DNA of 64,000 bases from Corynebacterium sp. p3-SID1056 (GCF_025152525.1 NZ_JALXXL010000004.1:148130-212129), one strand, 5' to 3'. Positions 36,153 through 45,707 are shown, numbered from the stretch's first letter. Notes: generated by a model from the letters alone, not told the origin. Numbers and translations are program-made.

Positions 36153-36596
36153 ATGGCTGATTACTACAACACCATCGTCGTCGGCTCTGACGGATCCAAG
36201 TCCTCCTTGCTTGCGGTCGAGCGTGCAGCGAAGATGGCAAAGGCATTCGGCGCGACGCTGGTCATCGGCACGGCCTACTACCGCTCCGAGGAGGATGCGT
36301 CCAAGGCGCTCCGTCAGGATTCAGTAACCATTCTGGGTGATGACCAGGCGTTGACGAACCTGGAAGCGGCCGCGGAGCACGCGCGAAGCTTCGGTGCCCC
36401 GGACGTCCAGACGGCAACGCGCCCCGGCACCCCGGTTGAGGCTCTGATGGCTATCGTCAACGACAACAAGGCAGAGTTGCTTGTGGTGGGCAACCGTGGC
36501 ATTAACTCGTTGACCGGCCGCCTGCTCGGCTCTGTCCCGGCGGACGTGGCACGTCAGTCTGACTGCGACGTGATGATCGTCCACACCGTCAAGTAA
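36153..36596 (+). CDS. Universal stress protein (UspA family)
   Basis: This 147-residue Usp domain has the N-terminus YNTIVVGSDGSKSSLLAVERAAKMA and a C-terminal ATP-binding motif AELLVVGNRGINSLTGRLLGSVPADVARQSDCDVMIVHT. It is clearly related to the preceding gene, so the pair is probably a tandem duplication. A 70-nt gap with a TATCAT box and a GAAAGG ribosome-binding site suggests it also has its own promoter. A perfect 16-bp terminator follows. Confidence 0.93.
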   Translation: MADYYNTIVVGSDGSKSSLLAVERAAKMAKAFGATLVIGTAYYRSEEDASKALRQDSVTILGDDQALTNLEAAAEHARSFGAPDVQTATRPGTPVEALMAIVNDNKAELLVVGNRGINSLTGRLLGSVPADVARQSDCDVMIVHTVK

Positions 36597-36611
36597 AAGG
36601 CTTGCAGTAAC

Positions 36612-36648
36612 AAAAGCCGACCGCCCCACGCTGGGGCGGTCGGCTTTT
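36612..36648. terminator. Bidirectional terminator between Usp and helicase genes
   Basis: AAAAGCCGACCGCCCC (36612-36627) and GGGGCGGTCGGCTTTT (36633-36648) are a perfect 16-bp inverted repeat with a 5-nt loop. T runs follow on either strand, so it can end the Usp transcript (+) and the convergent helicase transcript (-). Confidence 0.93.
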
Positions 36649-36664
36649 CCCTTTGCGCGAGGCG

Positions 36665-38866
36665 CTACAGTGCCCCGATGACCGTCAGGCTCTGCGTCGC
36701 ACGGGTGGCGGCGACGTACAGGTCCTGCAGGCCCTGCGGCGAGGCGTCGACGATGCCGCGCGGGTCGACCAAGACAACGTGGTCGAACTCTAACCCTTTC
36801 ATCTCCGTGACGTTGTCCGCGTCGATGACGGCGACCATCCGGTCGTCGCCTTGCAGTGCGGCGCGCACCTCCTGAGGGTCCGTGCCCTCTGGCAGGTGCC
36901 GCACCGAGACGCCCGTCTCGCGAATCGCCACGGAGGCGCTTGCCTCCGGATCGATCTCGGCAAGGAGACCCTCGGCGTACTCCATCACCTCCGCCGGCGT
37001 CCGGTAGTTGACGGTGAGGTGGTGGGTGCGGAAGCGTTTGCCCACGAAGGGTTCGAGCGCTACCTCCCAGTCGTCGCTGCCGGCGGGGGAAGAGGTTTGC
37101 GCGGTATCGCCAACCAACGTCATCCACCGCGAAGGGCAGCGTCGGAAGACCATCCGCCACTCCATCGGCGTGAGCTCCTGCGCCTCGTCCACGATGACGT
37201 GGCCATAGGCCCAGGTGTGATCCTCTCGTGCACGCTGCGCGGTGGAGCGAATGTCGGTGACCCGCTGACGGCTCGCGAGCGTTTCCGCGTCGATAACATC
37301 GGCAGCGGAGAGGATTTCCGCCTCGAACTGGTCATCGTCGTTATCGGTCGACTCCGAGGACGCCAACACATCGAGCGCGTCTTCGGCTTCTTCCACGAGC
37401 TGGCGCCACTGCGCCTCTTCCTTCTCCTTGCGTTCGGTGGGGTCGGAGACACCGATGAGGACAGACAGCTCGTCGTAAAGCGCGGTGTCCGAGGCGAAAA
37501 ACCCGGTGCCCGGCGCGCGGTAGAGTGCGTCCTGGGTGTAGGCGTCGTAGTCGCCGGCGACCGTCTCGATGCGGGCGCGGTCCGTGAGAGTGTCCTCGAG
37601 TACTTTCGCCGGGTCCAGCTCGGGGAAGAAGCGGTCGATCAGGTCACGCACTTGCTGCTCTTCTGCGAGATCGTCGTGCAGCTGGTCGACATCGGCGGTG
37701 GACAGCAGGTTGTCGCCGCCGAGCGGGTCGCGCCCGATGCGCTCGGCGAGCGCCTCTGCGAGCGACTGGGTGAGGTGTTCGGCGAAGAATTCGCGCGCCT
37801 GATTGTGCGGCTTTCGGGAGCGGCGCGCGCGGGTCCGCGCAGCCTTGATCATGGCAGGGGTGGCCGCAATGTCGACCGAGCCGATCTTGAGCGCGACCGG
37901 CGCATCCGGCACCGTCTCGTACGCCTGCACCGCGCGTTTGAGAATCGTGACCATCTCCTCGGACCCTTTCACTTCCCGCGCCGCCATGGACTCCCCGCGA
38001 GCGGTCGGGCGGAACACGGGGACAAGGTTTTCGACGGTGGACAGCACCACGCCAGTCTCACCGAGCTCTGGGAGCACCCGCGAGATGTAGTCGAGGAACG
38101 TCGGGTTCGGCCCGATGATGAGCACGCCGGTGCGCGAAAGCTGTTCGCGCCACGTGTACAGCAAGTACGCCACGCGGTGCAGCGCGACCGCGGTCTTTCC
38201 CGTGCCCGGCCCGCCTTGGACCACCATGACGCCCCGCGTTGGGTCGCGAATGATCTCGTCCTGCTCGCGCTGGATGGTTTCCACGATCGAGCGCATGTGC
38301 CCCGTGCGTGCGGCATTCATGGCGTGCCGCAGGGCTGCCTCGGAGCCGACGTTGCCGGCCGCATCCCCAGCGTCAAGGAGCTCGCCTGAGAGCACCTCGT
38401 CGTCGACCGCGGTGACCGTGCGGCCGCGCATGCGGATGTTGCGGCGCTGCTCCACGCCCTCCGGGTGGGCGGTAGTAGCGAGGTAGAAGGGTCGCGCGAG
38501 CGGTGCACGCCAATCGAGCAGCAGGGTGCGGTAATTGTCCTCGCGGTCGTCGATGCCCATGCGCCCGATGTAGCGCCGTTCTAGGCCCTCGCGGCCGGGG
38601 ACCGGGTTTTCCACGTCGTCGTCTGCAACATCGATGCGGCCGAAGACCAGGCCAACCTCGGCGATGTTTAAGGCATCGAGCTTGGCGTTGAGCCCGTGGT
38701 ACTCGGTTTCGCGCCGCACGAGCGCATCCGAGTCGGGGTTATCAGGGTCGACGTCGCGTTGGACCGCGGCAAGTTTGTCCTGCGCTGCCGCGACTTCGGC
38801 ATCGAGGTGCGCAAAAAGCGTGTCCACGTACGCCTGCTCGGCTGCGATGTGTTCGGGGCTTCCCAC
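36665..38866 (-). CDS. HelD-like superfamily 1 helicase / RNA polymerase recycling factor
   Basis: This 733-residue protein has an N-terminal helical-hairpin region (AEQAYVDTLFAHLDAEVAAAQDKLAAVQRD) followed by NYRTLLLDWRAPLARPFYLAT, both typical of HelD proteins that pry open RNA polymerase. Walker A GGPGTGKTAVALHR lies near residue 220, then HVIVDEAQELTPMEWRMVFRR (UvrD-type motif II), VGDTAQ and EMKGLEFDHVVLVDP. GTG 38866 is chosen because AGGAGG lies 9 nt upstream. It might instead act only as a DNA helicase, but the N-terminal region argues for HelD. It is convergent with the Usp genes. Confidence 0.87.
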   Translation of the reverse strand: MGSPEHIAAEQAYVDTLFAHLDAEVAAAQDKLAAVQRDVDPDNPDSDALVRRETEYHGLNAKLDALNIAEVGLVFGRIDVADDDVENPVPGREGLERRYIGRMGIDDREDNYRTLLLDWRAPLARPFYLATTAHPEGVEQRRNIRMRGRTVTAVDDEVLSGELLDAGDAAGNVGSEAALRHAMNAARTGHMRSIVETIQREQDEIIRDPTRGVMVVQGGPGTGKTAVALHRVAYLLYTWREQLSRTGVLIIGPNPTFLDYISRVLPELGETGVVLSTVENLVPVFRPTARGESMAAREVKGSEEMVTILKRAVQAYETVPDAPVALKIGSVDIAATPAMIKAARTRARRSRKPHNQAREFFAEHLTQSLAEALAERIGRDPLGGDNLLSTADVDQLHDDLAEEQQVRDLIDRFFPELDPAKVLEDTLTDRARIETVAGDYDAYTQDALYRAPGTGFFASDTALYDELSVLIGVSDPTERKEKEEAQWRQLVEEAEDALDVLASSESTDNDDDQFEAEILSAADVIDAETLASRQRVTDIRSTAQRAREDHTWAYGHVIVDEAQELTPMEWRMVFRRCPSRWMTLVGDTAQTSSPAGSDDWEVALEPFVGKRFRTHHLTVNYRTPAEVMEYAEGLLAEIDPEASASVAIRETGVSVRHLPEGTDPQEVRAALQGDDRMVAVIDADNVTEMKGLEFDHVVLVDPRGIVDASPQGLQDLYVAATRATQSLTVIGAL

Positions 38867-38913
38867 CCGGTCATTCCTCCTCACGGTTGGTTGCGGGGTG
38901 TACCGCTGTAGCA

Positions 38914-38957
38914 AGAAACGGCCCCGCCGCCCGGATTATTCCGGACTGGCGGGGCCG
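38914..38957 (-). terminator. Terminator downstream of DoxX gene
   Basis: CGGCCCCGCC (38919-38928) pairs with GGCGGGGCCG (38948-38957), with an inner CCGGA/TCCGG stem. On the minus strand TTTCTTG follows. It lies 14 nt after the DoxX stop. Confidence 0.75.
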
Positions 38958-38971
38958 CACGTACAGGGGCG

Positions 38972-40006
38972 TTAGCCCAGCTTCTTCTGCAGCTTCTTCA
39001 CGGACTGCTTGGCGCGCTTCTCGGCCTTCTTCGCCTTGCGCTTCCACTTCAGTTTGGTCAAGAAGGAAGGATCGGTGTCGAGCTTGTCAAAAGCCTGCTG
39101 CAGCTTATCGACGGAAGCCTGCGCCTTCTTTTCCAACTGCTTGTGGTTCTTCTTCACCTTGTGCTTGGCGGACAGCTTGTCCAGCGTGCTCGGGCGCAGC
39201 TCATCGATGGAGCTCTGCAGGTCTCCGACAAGCGCATTGACCTTGCGCTTCGCCTTGAACTGCTCGAGCTTGGACGGGGTGGCCTGGTCGATGAGCTTCT
39301 CCGCGTCGAAGTCCGCGTAGGCGTCCTGCGCGCGGTCCGCGGTCTCAGACAGGAACTTCGAGGTCTGCTTCTTCGCATCCTCGAACCAATCGCCGGCGAC
39401 CTCGGTGGCGTGCGCCGCGTTCTTCTTCCAGTCATCCTTGTTGTCGTCGACGTAGTCGGTGACCGTCTCCGTGGCGTCGCTGAACCAGTTGCTGGCCTTG
39501 TTCATCGCCTTTTCGGTCTCAGACTGAGTCGGCAGGGCCTGCTGCACGTTCTTCTTGGCCACCTTGGCGGCGTTCTGCGCACGCCACTGCAGACCGGGCT
39601 TGCCGTCGGTGTCGACGGTAGCGAGTAGGACACCGCCCGCGAGCGCGACATCGGTGAGCGCGCCGGTACGGCGGCGAGCCTTATCGTCCTCGTCCTCTGC
39701 CTCCCAGAAGGCGTTGCGGCCGATAAGCGACGGCACAGTCGTCAGCGCGAGCAGTGACGCGGAGGTACGCGGCATCTTGCCGATGGCGAAGAGGCTGCCG
39801 GCACCTGCCTTCACACCGCCAACGACCTGCGCAGCGGTCTCCGGATCCTTCGGCAGCAGGCCCCGGTACTCGCGCGGAACGACGGAGCGTACCTTCTTCA
39901 GCGCGGACGCTGCAGCCTCCTTGTGGCCGGCCGGGTTCAACACGGTTTCAACACCGTCGATGATGTACACGGACGCCAGCATCGGGCGAGCGATCTTGCG
40001 AATCAT
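38972..40006 (-). CDS. DoxX family membrane protein with long lysine-rich C-terminal tail
   Basis: This protein has 344 residues. About the first 140 form the DoxX-type membrane domain (RPMLASVYIIDGVETVLNP, AAQVVGGVKAGAGSLFAIGKMPRTSASLLALTTVPSLIGRNAFWE, GALTDVALAGGVLLATVDTDG). The remaining ~200 residues are highly charged and helical, with clusters such as KLEQFKAKRKVNALVGDLQSSIDELRP and KWKRKAKKAEKRAKQSVKKLQKK, ending very basic. The tail probably forms cytoplasmic amphipathic helices that could bind membrane, nucleic acid or polyanions. DoxX proteins have been linked to redox or quinone systems in other bacteria; the role here is unknown. A strong terminator follows. Confidence 0.8.
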   Translation of the reverse strand: MIRKIARPMLASVYIIDGVETVLNPAGHKEAAASALKKVRSVVPREYRGLLPKDPETAAQVVGGVKAGAGSLFAIGKMPRTSASLLALTTVPSLIGRNAFWEAEDEDDKARRRTGALTDVALAGGVLLATVDTDGKPGLQWRAQNAAKVAKKNVQQALPTQSETEKAMNKASNWFSDATETVTDYVDDNKDDWKKNAAHATEVAGDWFEDAKKQTSKFLSETADRAQDAYADFDAEKLIDQATPSKLEQFKAKRKVNALVGDLQSSIDELRPSTLDKLSAKHKVKKNHKQLEKKAQASVDKLQQAFDKLDTDPSFLTKLKWKRKAKKAEKRAKQSVKKLQKKLG

Positions 40007-40143
40007 CTCTTACCAATCCTTTTCACTGTATTTTGTGGGATCTTTCGAGCGGAGCCCGAAACGGGCTCGTCTGGCAACAACTGTACTTGCGTTTGCATCA
40101 CGCCGGTGGAATTCGGGGCAAACGCGCCGGTCTTACTCGGCAG

Positions 40144-40740
40144 TTACCAGCGTCGCTGCCACCATTCGTCGAGGTGCGGGCGCTCGGCACCAAGCGTGGT
40201 CGGCTTCCCGTGGCCCGGCCAGACGATCGCCTCGTCGGGGTAGACGGCGAAAAGCTTGTCTTTGACCTCCTTGTAGAGCCGCACAAAGTCGCCTTCAGAG
40301 GCAGTCTTGCCCAGCCCGCCGGGGAACAGGGAATCGCCGACGAAAAGGTTGGGTACCCCGTCGATGTCTACCGCGAGCGCGGCACCGCCGGGGGTGTGGC
40401 CCCGGAGGATGCACACGGGGAAGCGGTGCCCGGCGAATTCGAGGACGTCGTCGTCGCGCAGCTCGTGGTCAACAGGGGCGGGCAGCGCCGGTGCATCCAG
40501 GAAAGGGGCCCAGTGCTGCGCCCCGGTCGCCTCGAGCACCTCGACGAGCGCGCGGGTGTGATCGTGGTGGCGGTGGGTGGTGAGCACGTCGGTGATCTGC
40601 ACGCCGGCGTCGCGGGCGAGCCCGAGGAGTGCCTGTGGGTCCGCAGCGGCGTCGATAAGCAGCCCCTTGTCCCCGGCACAAATGAGGTAGCAGTTGTTGT
40701 CCATCTCGGACACGGAAATGTGGTGCAAGGTGAAAGCCAT
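40144..40740 (-). CDS. MBL-fold metallo-hydrolase (glyoxalase II-like)
   Basis: This 198-residue protein has the metal-binding motif THRHHDH (the HxHxDH pattern) near residue 55, followed by RGHTPGG with a further His ligand, LFVGDSLFPGGLGK with the bridging Asp, and PGHGKPTTL near the C-terminus. The compact size fits hydroxyacylglutathione-hydrolase-like enzymes, but corynebacteria use mycothiol, so a mycothiol or other thioester substrate is possible (inference). It is divergent from uvrA, the same neighbour as in mycobacteria. It carries an 11-mer repeat at 40650. Confidence 0.9.
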   Translation of the reverse strand: MAFTLHHISVSEMDNNCYLICAGDKGLLIDAAADPQALLGLARDAGVQITDVLTTHRHHDHTRALVEVLEATGAQHWAPFLDAPALPAPVDHELRDDDVLEFAGHRFPVCILRGHTPGGAALAVDIDGVPNLFVGDSLFPGGLGKTASEGDFVRLYKEVKDKLFAVYPDEAIVWPGHGKPTTLGAERPHLDEWWQRRW

Positions 40741-40852
40741 GTGCCCCAGCGTAGACATCAATGGAATAGGCCGGGGCGCGGTGGAGTTGGTAGGTGTTGG
40801 TAGCTTCGAGGATTGAAGAAGAATCAACGTAACCGGGAAGGGACGTGGTGAC

Positions 40853-43705
40853 GTGGCTGAATGGCTCACGGTGCGCGGCGCGCGCGAACACAACCTCAAG
40901 GGCGTCGACATTGCCCTGCCGCGCGACAAGATGGCCGTGTTTACTGGGCTTTCCGGCTCCGGCAAATCCTCGCTCGCCTTTGACACGATCTTCGCTGAGG
41001 GCCAGCGGCGCTACGTGGAATCGCTGTCCTCCTACGCCCGCATGTTCCTCGGGCAGATGGATAAGCCTGACGTGGAGTACATCGACGGGCTGAGCCCCGC
41101 GGTGTCCATCGACCAGAAGTCCACGAACCGTAACCCGCGCTCCACCGTGGGCACGATCACCGAAATCTACGACTACCTGCGCCTGCTCTACTCGCGCGCG
41201 GGTACGCCGCACTGCCCGCAGTGCGACGCGGTGATCCAGCGGCAGACCCCGCAGCAGATCGTGGACCAGATCCTCGAATACGAGGAGCGCACGAAGTTCC
41301 AGGTGCTCGCACCGATTGTGCGCAAGCGCAAGGGCGAGTTCCAAGACCTGTTCGCAGATCTCGCGGCGCAGGGCTACTCGCGTGTGAACGTTGACGGTGA
41401 GACCTACCAGCTGACGGATCCGCCGAAGTTGGAGAAGCAGATTAAGCACACGATCGACGTAGTGGTCGACCGACTACAGGTCAAGGCGAGCCAGAAGCAG
41501 CGCCTCACCGACTCCGTCGAGACCGCGCTCAAGCTTGCCGACGGGCTGGTCGGCTTCGATTTCGTCGGTCTGGAGCCCGATGACCCGGAGCGCGTACAGA
41601 TCTTCTCCGAGAAGATGGCTTGCCCCAACGGGCACAAGCTGGACGTGGAGGAGTACGAGCCGCGCGCCTTTTCCTTCAACTCGCCCTTCGGCGCCTGCCG
41701 AGCCTGCGATGGCCTGGGCGTGCGCAAGGAGATCGACACGGACCTGGTCATTCCGGACCCGGACGCCCCGGCCGTCGATGCGTTCCAGCCGTGGAACTCG
41801 AGCCCAAACAAGAAGTACTTTGTGCGGCTGATCGAGGCGCTTGCCAAGGAGGAAGGCTTCGACGCGCACGCGCCGTTTTCTTCGCTGACCAAGACGCAGC
41901 AGAAGCACCTTGTACAGGGCTCACGCACGAAGGTGAGTGTGCGCTACAAGAACCGCTACGGCAGGCAGCGATCCTTCAACGCTGCCTACGAGGGCGTGAT
42001 CGGATACCTCGAGCGCAAGCTCGAGCAAGCAGAGACGGACACGCAGAAAGACCGCCTGCTGGCGTACACGCGCGAGGTGCCGTGCCCAACATGCAAGGGC
42101 GCGCGCCTGAAACCGGAGATTCTGGCAGTGCGGCTCGACTCGACCACGCACGGAGAGCGCTCGATCGCCGGGCTCACCGAGCTGTCCATCGAGGATGCCT
42201 CCGAGTACCTGGACAACCTCGTGCTTGGCTACCGCGAGGAGATGATCGCTGGTGCGGTGCTGCGCGAAATCCAGGCGCGCCTGCACTTCCTGCTCGACGT
42301 GGGCTTAAACTATCTCACTCTGGCGCGGTCCGCGGGCACCCTGTCCGGTGGCGAGGCGCAGCGTATCCGCTTGGCCACGCAGATTGGTTCCGGGTTGGCC
42401 GGCGTGCTCTATGTCCTAGACGAGCCGTCGATTGGCCTGCACCAGCGCGACAACAACCGTTTGATCGCCACGCTGAAGAAGCTACGCGACCTCGGCAACA
42501 CCCTGGTCGTGGTGGAACACGATGAGGATACGATCCGCGAGGCCGATTGGCTCATCGACATCGGGCCGCGCGCCGGCGAGTACGGCGGGGAAGTGGTCTA
42601 CCAAGGCGAGCCGGAGGGGCTCAAAGAGGCCGAGAACTCCATCACTGGTGACTACCTCGCAGGGCGGAAAAAGATCGAGGTCCCGGCGACCCGGCGACCG
42701 GTGGACGGGGAACGGACGATCAAGGTTGTCGGCGCACGGGAGAACAACCTGCAAAACGTCGACGTGGAGATCCCGCTTGGCCTGCTCGTTGCCGTCACCG
42801 GTGTCTCAGGCTCCGGCAAGTCCACGCTGGTCAACGAGATTCTGGCGAAGACGCTGCAAAACGAGCTCAACGGCGCGCGCCAGGTACCGGGGCGCGTGAA
42901 GCGCGTCGAGGGGCTCGACTCGCTGGACAAGCTTGTGCAGGTGGACCAGAGTCCGATCGGGCGCACCCCGCGCTCGAACCCGGCGACCTACACCGGCGTC
43001 TTCGACAAGATCCGCAACCTCTTCGCCGAGACCCAGGAGGCGAAAGTGCGCGGCTACAAGGCCGGGCGTTTCTCCTTCAACGTCAAGGGCGGGCGCTGTG
43101 AGGCCTGCCGCGGTGACGGCACCATCAAGATCGAGATGAACTTCCTGCCTGACGTGTACGTGCCCTGCGAAGTATGCGGGGGAGCGCGCTACAACCGTGA
43201 AACGCTCGAAGTGCGCTACAAGGGCAAGACCATCGCCGAGGTCCTCGACATGCCCATTGCCGAGGCGGCGGAGTTCTTCGAACCGATCTCGTCGATTCAC
43301 CGCTACCTCGCCACGCTTGTCGACGTCGGCTTGGGCTACGTACGCCTCGGCCAGTCCGCGACGACGTTGTCGGGCGGAGAGGCGCAGCGCGTGAAGCTCG
43401 CCACCGAGCTGCAGAAGCGCTCCAACGGGCGCACGATTTACATTCTCGACGAGCCCACGACGGGCCTGCACTTCGAGGACATCCGCAAGCTCATGCTGGT
43501 ACTCAACGGCCTGGTAGAGAAGGGCAACACGGTGCTGGTGATCGAGCACAATCTGGACGTGGTCAAGTCTGCGGATTGGATCATCGATATGGGCCCGGAG
43601 GGCGGTTCCGGCGGCGGCACGGTCGTTGCACAGGGCACGCCCGAGGACGTGGCGACGGTCGAGGGCTCCTTTACCGGTGAGTACCTACAGCGCGTGCTCG
43701 TCTAA
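40853..43705 (+). CDS. uvrA: Excinuclease ABC subunit A
   Basis: This 950-residue damage-recognition ATPase of nucleotide-excision repair has a first Walker [10 protein letters not shown] near residue 31, a zinc finger started by CPQCD, the UvrB-binding and insertion domains, and ABC signature [14 protein letters not shown]. The second Walker A is GVSGSGKST near 651, the second zinc finger is CEACRGDGT...CEVCGG, and the second signature is [18 protein letters not shown] 40853 is preceded by GGGAAGGGA. No clear LexA box is visible upstream. It works with uvrB at 33505. Confidence 0.97.
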   Translation: MAEWLTVRGAREHNLKGVDIALPRDKMAVFTGLSGSGKSSLAFDTIFAEGQRRYVESLSSYARMFLGQMDKPDVEYIDGLSPAVSIDQKSTNRNPRSTVGTITEIYDYLRLLYSRAGTPHCPQCDAVIQRQTPQQIVDQILEYEERTKFQVLAPIVRKRKGEFQDLFADLAAQGYSRVNVDGETYQLTDPPKLEKQIKHTIDVVVDRLQVKASQKQRLTDSVETALKLADGLVGFDFVGLEPDDPERVQIFSEKMACPNGHKLDVEEYEPRAFSFNSPFGACRACDGLGVRKEIDTDLVIPDPDAPAVDAFQPWNSSPNKKYFVRLIEALAKEEGFDAHAPFSSLTKTQQKHLVQGSRTKVSVRYKNRYGRQRSFNAAYEGVIGYLERKLEQAETDTQKDRLLAYTREVPCPTCKGARLKPEILAVRLDSTTHGERSIAGLTELSIEDASEYLDNLVLGYREEMIAGAVLREIQARLHFLLDVGLNYLTLARSAGTLSGGEAQRIRLATQIGSGLAGVLYVLDEPSIGLHQRDNNRLIATLKKLRDLGNTLVVVEHDEDTIREADWLIDIGPRAGEYGGEVVYQGEPEGLKEAENSITGDYLAGRKKIEVPATRRPVDGERTIKVVGARENNLQNVDVEIPLGLLVAVTGVSGSGKSTLVNEILAKTLQNELNGARQVPGRVKRVEGLDSLDKLVQVDQSPIGRTPRSNPATYTGVFDKIRNLFAETQEAKVRGYKAGRFSFNVKGGRCEACRGDGTIKIEMNFLPDVYVPCEVCGGARYNRETLEVRYKGKTIAEVLDMPIAEAAEFFEPISSIHRYLATLVDVGLGYVRLGQSATTLSGGEAQRVKLATELQKRSNGRTIYILDEPTTGLHFEDIRKLMLVLNGLVEKGNTVLVIEHNLDVVKSADWIIDMGPEGGSGGGTVVAQGTPEDVATVEGSFTGEYLQRVLV

Positions 43706-43727
43706 AAGCCTTTGGTGGGCGGTGATT

Positions 43728-43755
43728 TTGACTTTCCTGGCGTAGGTGATAATGT
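43728..43755 (+). promoter_or_regulatory. Probable promoter of infC-rpmI-rplT operon
   Basis: TTGACT (43728-43733) and the overlapping candidates GATAAT (43748-43753) or TAATGT (43750-43755, 16-nt spacer) form the best promoter match in this interval. Transcription from about 43760 would give a leader of roughly 250 nt before infC. Confidence 0.55.
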
Positions 43756-44011
43756 GTCGAAGCACTACCGCCCAGTGCTCCTTTTCTAGGTGTACGGGCC
43801 GCAAGTGGAGTTACTCCCACCCCAAGCCGCGCGGCACGACTGCTGCGTAGGATACGGGTCAACGGTACGTCGTCAGGTGTCACGCCTGTCTATGTGCCTG
43901 TATGGATGAACTCCCGCTAGTCTGCAAGGCCTAGCGGGTTTTTCGTGTGGGACGAGCATCGCTTGGGGTTTGGTAGCGATCACATTGTAATTCTCGTCTT
44001 TAGGAGTTCTC
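43756..44011 (+). promoter_or_regulatory. Structured attenuator-like leader of infC operon
   Basis: The leader contains several stems. AGCACT/AGTGCT (43761-43766 and 43774-43779) is followed by CCTTTT. GTGGAG/CTCCCAC lies near 43815-43830. CAGGTG/CGCCTG (43875-43889) has a 3-nt loop. The last, CCCGCTAG/CTAGCGGG (43914-43921 and 43932-43939), is followed by TTTTT and is a complete intrinsic terminator 67 nt before infC. A terminator inside the leader of a ribosomal-protein operon points to feedback attenuation, by L20 or IF3 in other bacteria. The effector here is inferred. Confidence 0.6.
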
Positions 44012-44533
44012 ATCAGCGCTGAAGCTCGAATCAACGAACGCATTCGCGTTCCGGAAGTTCGCCTTGTCGGTCCGTCCGGCGAGCAGGTGGGCATCGTCCG
44101 CACGGATGACGCCCGCAAGTTGGCATACGACGCCGACCTCGATCTCGTCGAGGTAGCGCCGAAGGCTAAGCCGCCCGTAGCCAAGATTATGGACTACGGC
44201 AAGTACAAGTACGAGCAGGATCAGAAGGCCCGCGAAGCGCGCAAGAACCAGCAGCAGACCGTGGTCAAGGAACAGAAGTTCCGCCCGAAGATCGATGAGC
44301 ACGACTACCAGACGAAGAAGAACAACGTCGAACGCTTCCTGGAGAAGGGCAACAAGGTCAAGGTCACCATCATGTTCCGCGGCCGCGAGCAGTCCCGTCC
44401 GGAGCTCGGCTTCCGTCTGCTTGAGCGTCTCGCCGACGACATCGGCGAGCTGGGCGTGGTTGAGTCCCGCCCGAAGCAGGACGGTCGCAACATGACGATG
44501 GTCTTTGGGCCGGCTCGCAAGGGCAAGAAGTAG
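44012..44533 (+). CDS. infC: Translation initiation factor IF-3 (ATC start codon)
   Basis: This 173-residue protein begins [28 protein letters not shown], the full family N-terminus, and ends [31 protein letters not shown]-3 keeps the initiator tRNA selection accurate and splits ribosomes. The reading frame is closed upstream by TAA at 43988, and the codons between (TTC TCG TCT TTA GGA GTT CTC) include no ATG, GTG or TTG. The only start that keeps the N-terminus is ATC 44012, preceded by AGGAG with a 5-nt gap. A rare start on infC is the basis of autoregulation in E. coli (AUU). GTG 44087 would delete 25 conserved residues. Confidence 0.95.
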   Translation: MSAEARINERIRVPEVRLVGPSGEQVGIVRTDDARKLAYDADLDLVEVAPKAKPPVAKIMDYGKYKYEQDQKAREARKNQQQTVVKEQKFRPKIDEHDYQTKKNNVERFLEKGNKVKVTIMFRGREQSRPELGFRLLERLADDIGELGVVESRPKQDGRNMTMVFGPARKGKK

Positions 44534-44565
44534 CACACATTTTTCAACTCTGAAGGGCTTTTACC

Positions 44566-44760
44566 ATGAAGCAGAAGACCCACAAGGGCACCGCAAAGCG
44601 CATCAAGGTTAACGGCAAGGGCAAGCTGCGTCGTGAGCAGGCCGGTAAGCGCCACCTCAACGAGTCGATGACCTCGAAGCGTCGTCGCAAGTTGTCCGGC
44701 ACCACCGACGTGGCCCGCGCAGACCAGAAGCGCGTCAAGCGCCTGCTGGGCAAGGCCTAA
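44566..44760 (+). CDS. rpmI: 50S ribosomal protein L35
   Basis: This 64-residue, strongly basic protein contains MKQKTHKGTAKRIKVNGKGKLRREQAGKRHLNESMTSKRRRKL, the typical L35 pattern. It is the second gene of the infC-rpmI-rplT operon, with GAAGGGC before the ATG. Confidence 0.97.
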   Translation: MKQKTHKGTAKRIKVNGKGKLRREQAGKRHLNESMTSKRRRKLSGTTDVARADQKRVKRLLGKA

Positions 44761-44818
44761 GTCGCCAGCGCACCCAAATACCGCACATATACCTCAAAAC
44801 GTAAAGGAAGTTTGACTC

Positions 44819-45202
44819 ATGGCACGTGTGAAGCGTTCAGTCAACGCCAAGAAGAAGCGCCGCGCGATTCTCAAGTCTGCGAAGGGCTACCGTGGCCAGC
44901 GCTCCCGCCTGTACCGCAAGGCGAAGGAGCAGTGGCTGCACTCCCAGACCTACGCGTACCGCGACCGTCGTAAGCGCAAGAGCGAGTTCCGCAAGCTGTG
45001 GATCCAGCGCATCAACGCTGCTGCTCGTCTCAACGACATCACCTACAACCGCCTCATCCACGGCCTGAAGCTGGCCGAGGTCGAGGTCGACCGCAAGATC
45101 CTTGCCGAGCTTGCCGTCAACGATTTCGCTGCCTTCTCCGCTATCTGCGAGATCGCCAAGAACGCCCTCCCGGAGGACGTGAACGCTCCGAAGGCCGCGT
45201 AA
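44819..45202 (+). CDS. rplT: 50S ribosomal protein L20
   Basis: This 127-residue protein reads [38 protein letters not shown]..., with the folded C-terminal domain [40 protein letters not shown]. It binds 23S rRNA early in assembly, and in Firmicutes also represses this operon. AAAGGAAG lies just before the ATG. A terminator follows. Confidence 0.98.
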   Translation: MARVKRSVNAKKKRRAILKSAKGYRGQRSRLYRKAKEQWLHSQTYAYRDRRKRKSEFRKLWIQRINAAARLNDITYNRLIHGLKLAEVEVDRKILAELAVNDFAAFSAICEIAKNALPEDVNAPKAA

Positions 45203-45220
45203 CTCGCCTTCGCTTCTCGA

Positions 45221-45249
45221 CGCCCACCTGCACCGCGGGTGGGCGTTTC
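45221..45249 (+). terminator. Terminator of infC-rpmI-rplT operon
   Basis: CGCCCACC (45221-45228) pairs with GGTGGGCG (45238-45245), 9-nt loop, followed by TTTCG. It lies 19 nt after rplT. Confidence 0.75.
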
Positions 45250-45293
45250 GCGTTTTCTCGAGGCCCATCGCAGCGCTGTGTATCCTGTGTGCC

Positions 45294-45686
45294 ATGACGA
45301 ACCCCTACAGCAACTGGAGCCGTGAGGCCAGCGAGAGACCGTCGCCATACGCCTTCGACGCACAAGACGGCTTGGTGAATAATGGCGCACCGGCCCCCGC
45401 GTGGCAGCAGCCCCAACCAACCGTGCAGCCGCGGTCGTGGGTGATCACTGTGCTGCTGTGCTTGTTCTTGGGCGGCTTCGGCGCGCACAGTTTCTACACC
45501 GGCTACACCAAGCGCGGACTTATCCAACTCGGCCTGTATGCGGCGGGCTGGCTGACGACAGCTGTGCTTCTCGGGTTTGTATTTTGGTTTGCGCTGGCGC
45601 TGTGGGTCATCGTGGACCTGTGCATGGTGTGCACACGCAGCGGTACTTTTAGGGAGGACGCAGACGGCGTGCCGTTGTTGCGCTAG
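45294..45686 (+). CDS. TM2 domain membrane protein
   Basis: This 130-residue protein has a proline/glutamine-rich cytoplasmic N-terminus (about 1-46), then a TM2 domain: helix 1 VITVLLCLFLGGFGAHSFYTG with the conserved G-x-x-G-x-H-x-F-Y-x-G pattern, a short K/R loop, and helix 2 LYAAGWLTTAVLLGFVFWFALALWVIVDLCMV ending in the conserved W-x-x-x-D. The function is unknown. TATCCT ends 7 nt before the ATG with no ribosome-binding site, so it is a likely leaderless gene. Confidence 0.88.
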   Translation: MTNPYSNWSREASERPSPYAFDAQDGLVNNGAPAPAWQQPQPTVQPRSWVITVLLCLFLGGFGAHSFYTGYTKRGLIQLGLYAAGWLTTAVLLGFVFWFALALWVIVDLCMVCTRSGTFREDADGVPLLR

Positions 45687-45707
45687 AGGTGAGTAGAGTG
45701 TGAGGGC

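Noticed and set aside
35624..36596. The two Usp genes as one split gene
   Set aside because: Each has a complete Usp domain with its own start, ribosome-binding site and ATP motif, so they are tandem paralogues.
40741..40852. LexA (SOS) box before uvrA
   Set aside because: CTTCGAGGATTGAAG is only a weak inverted repeat and does not fit the corynebacterial LexA consensus as I know it.
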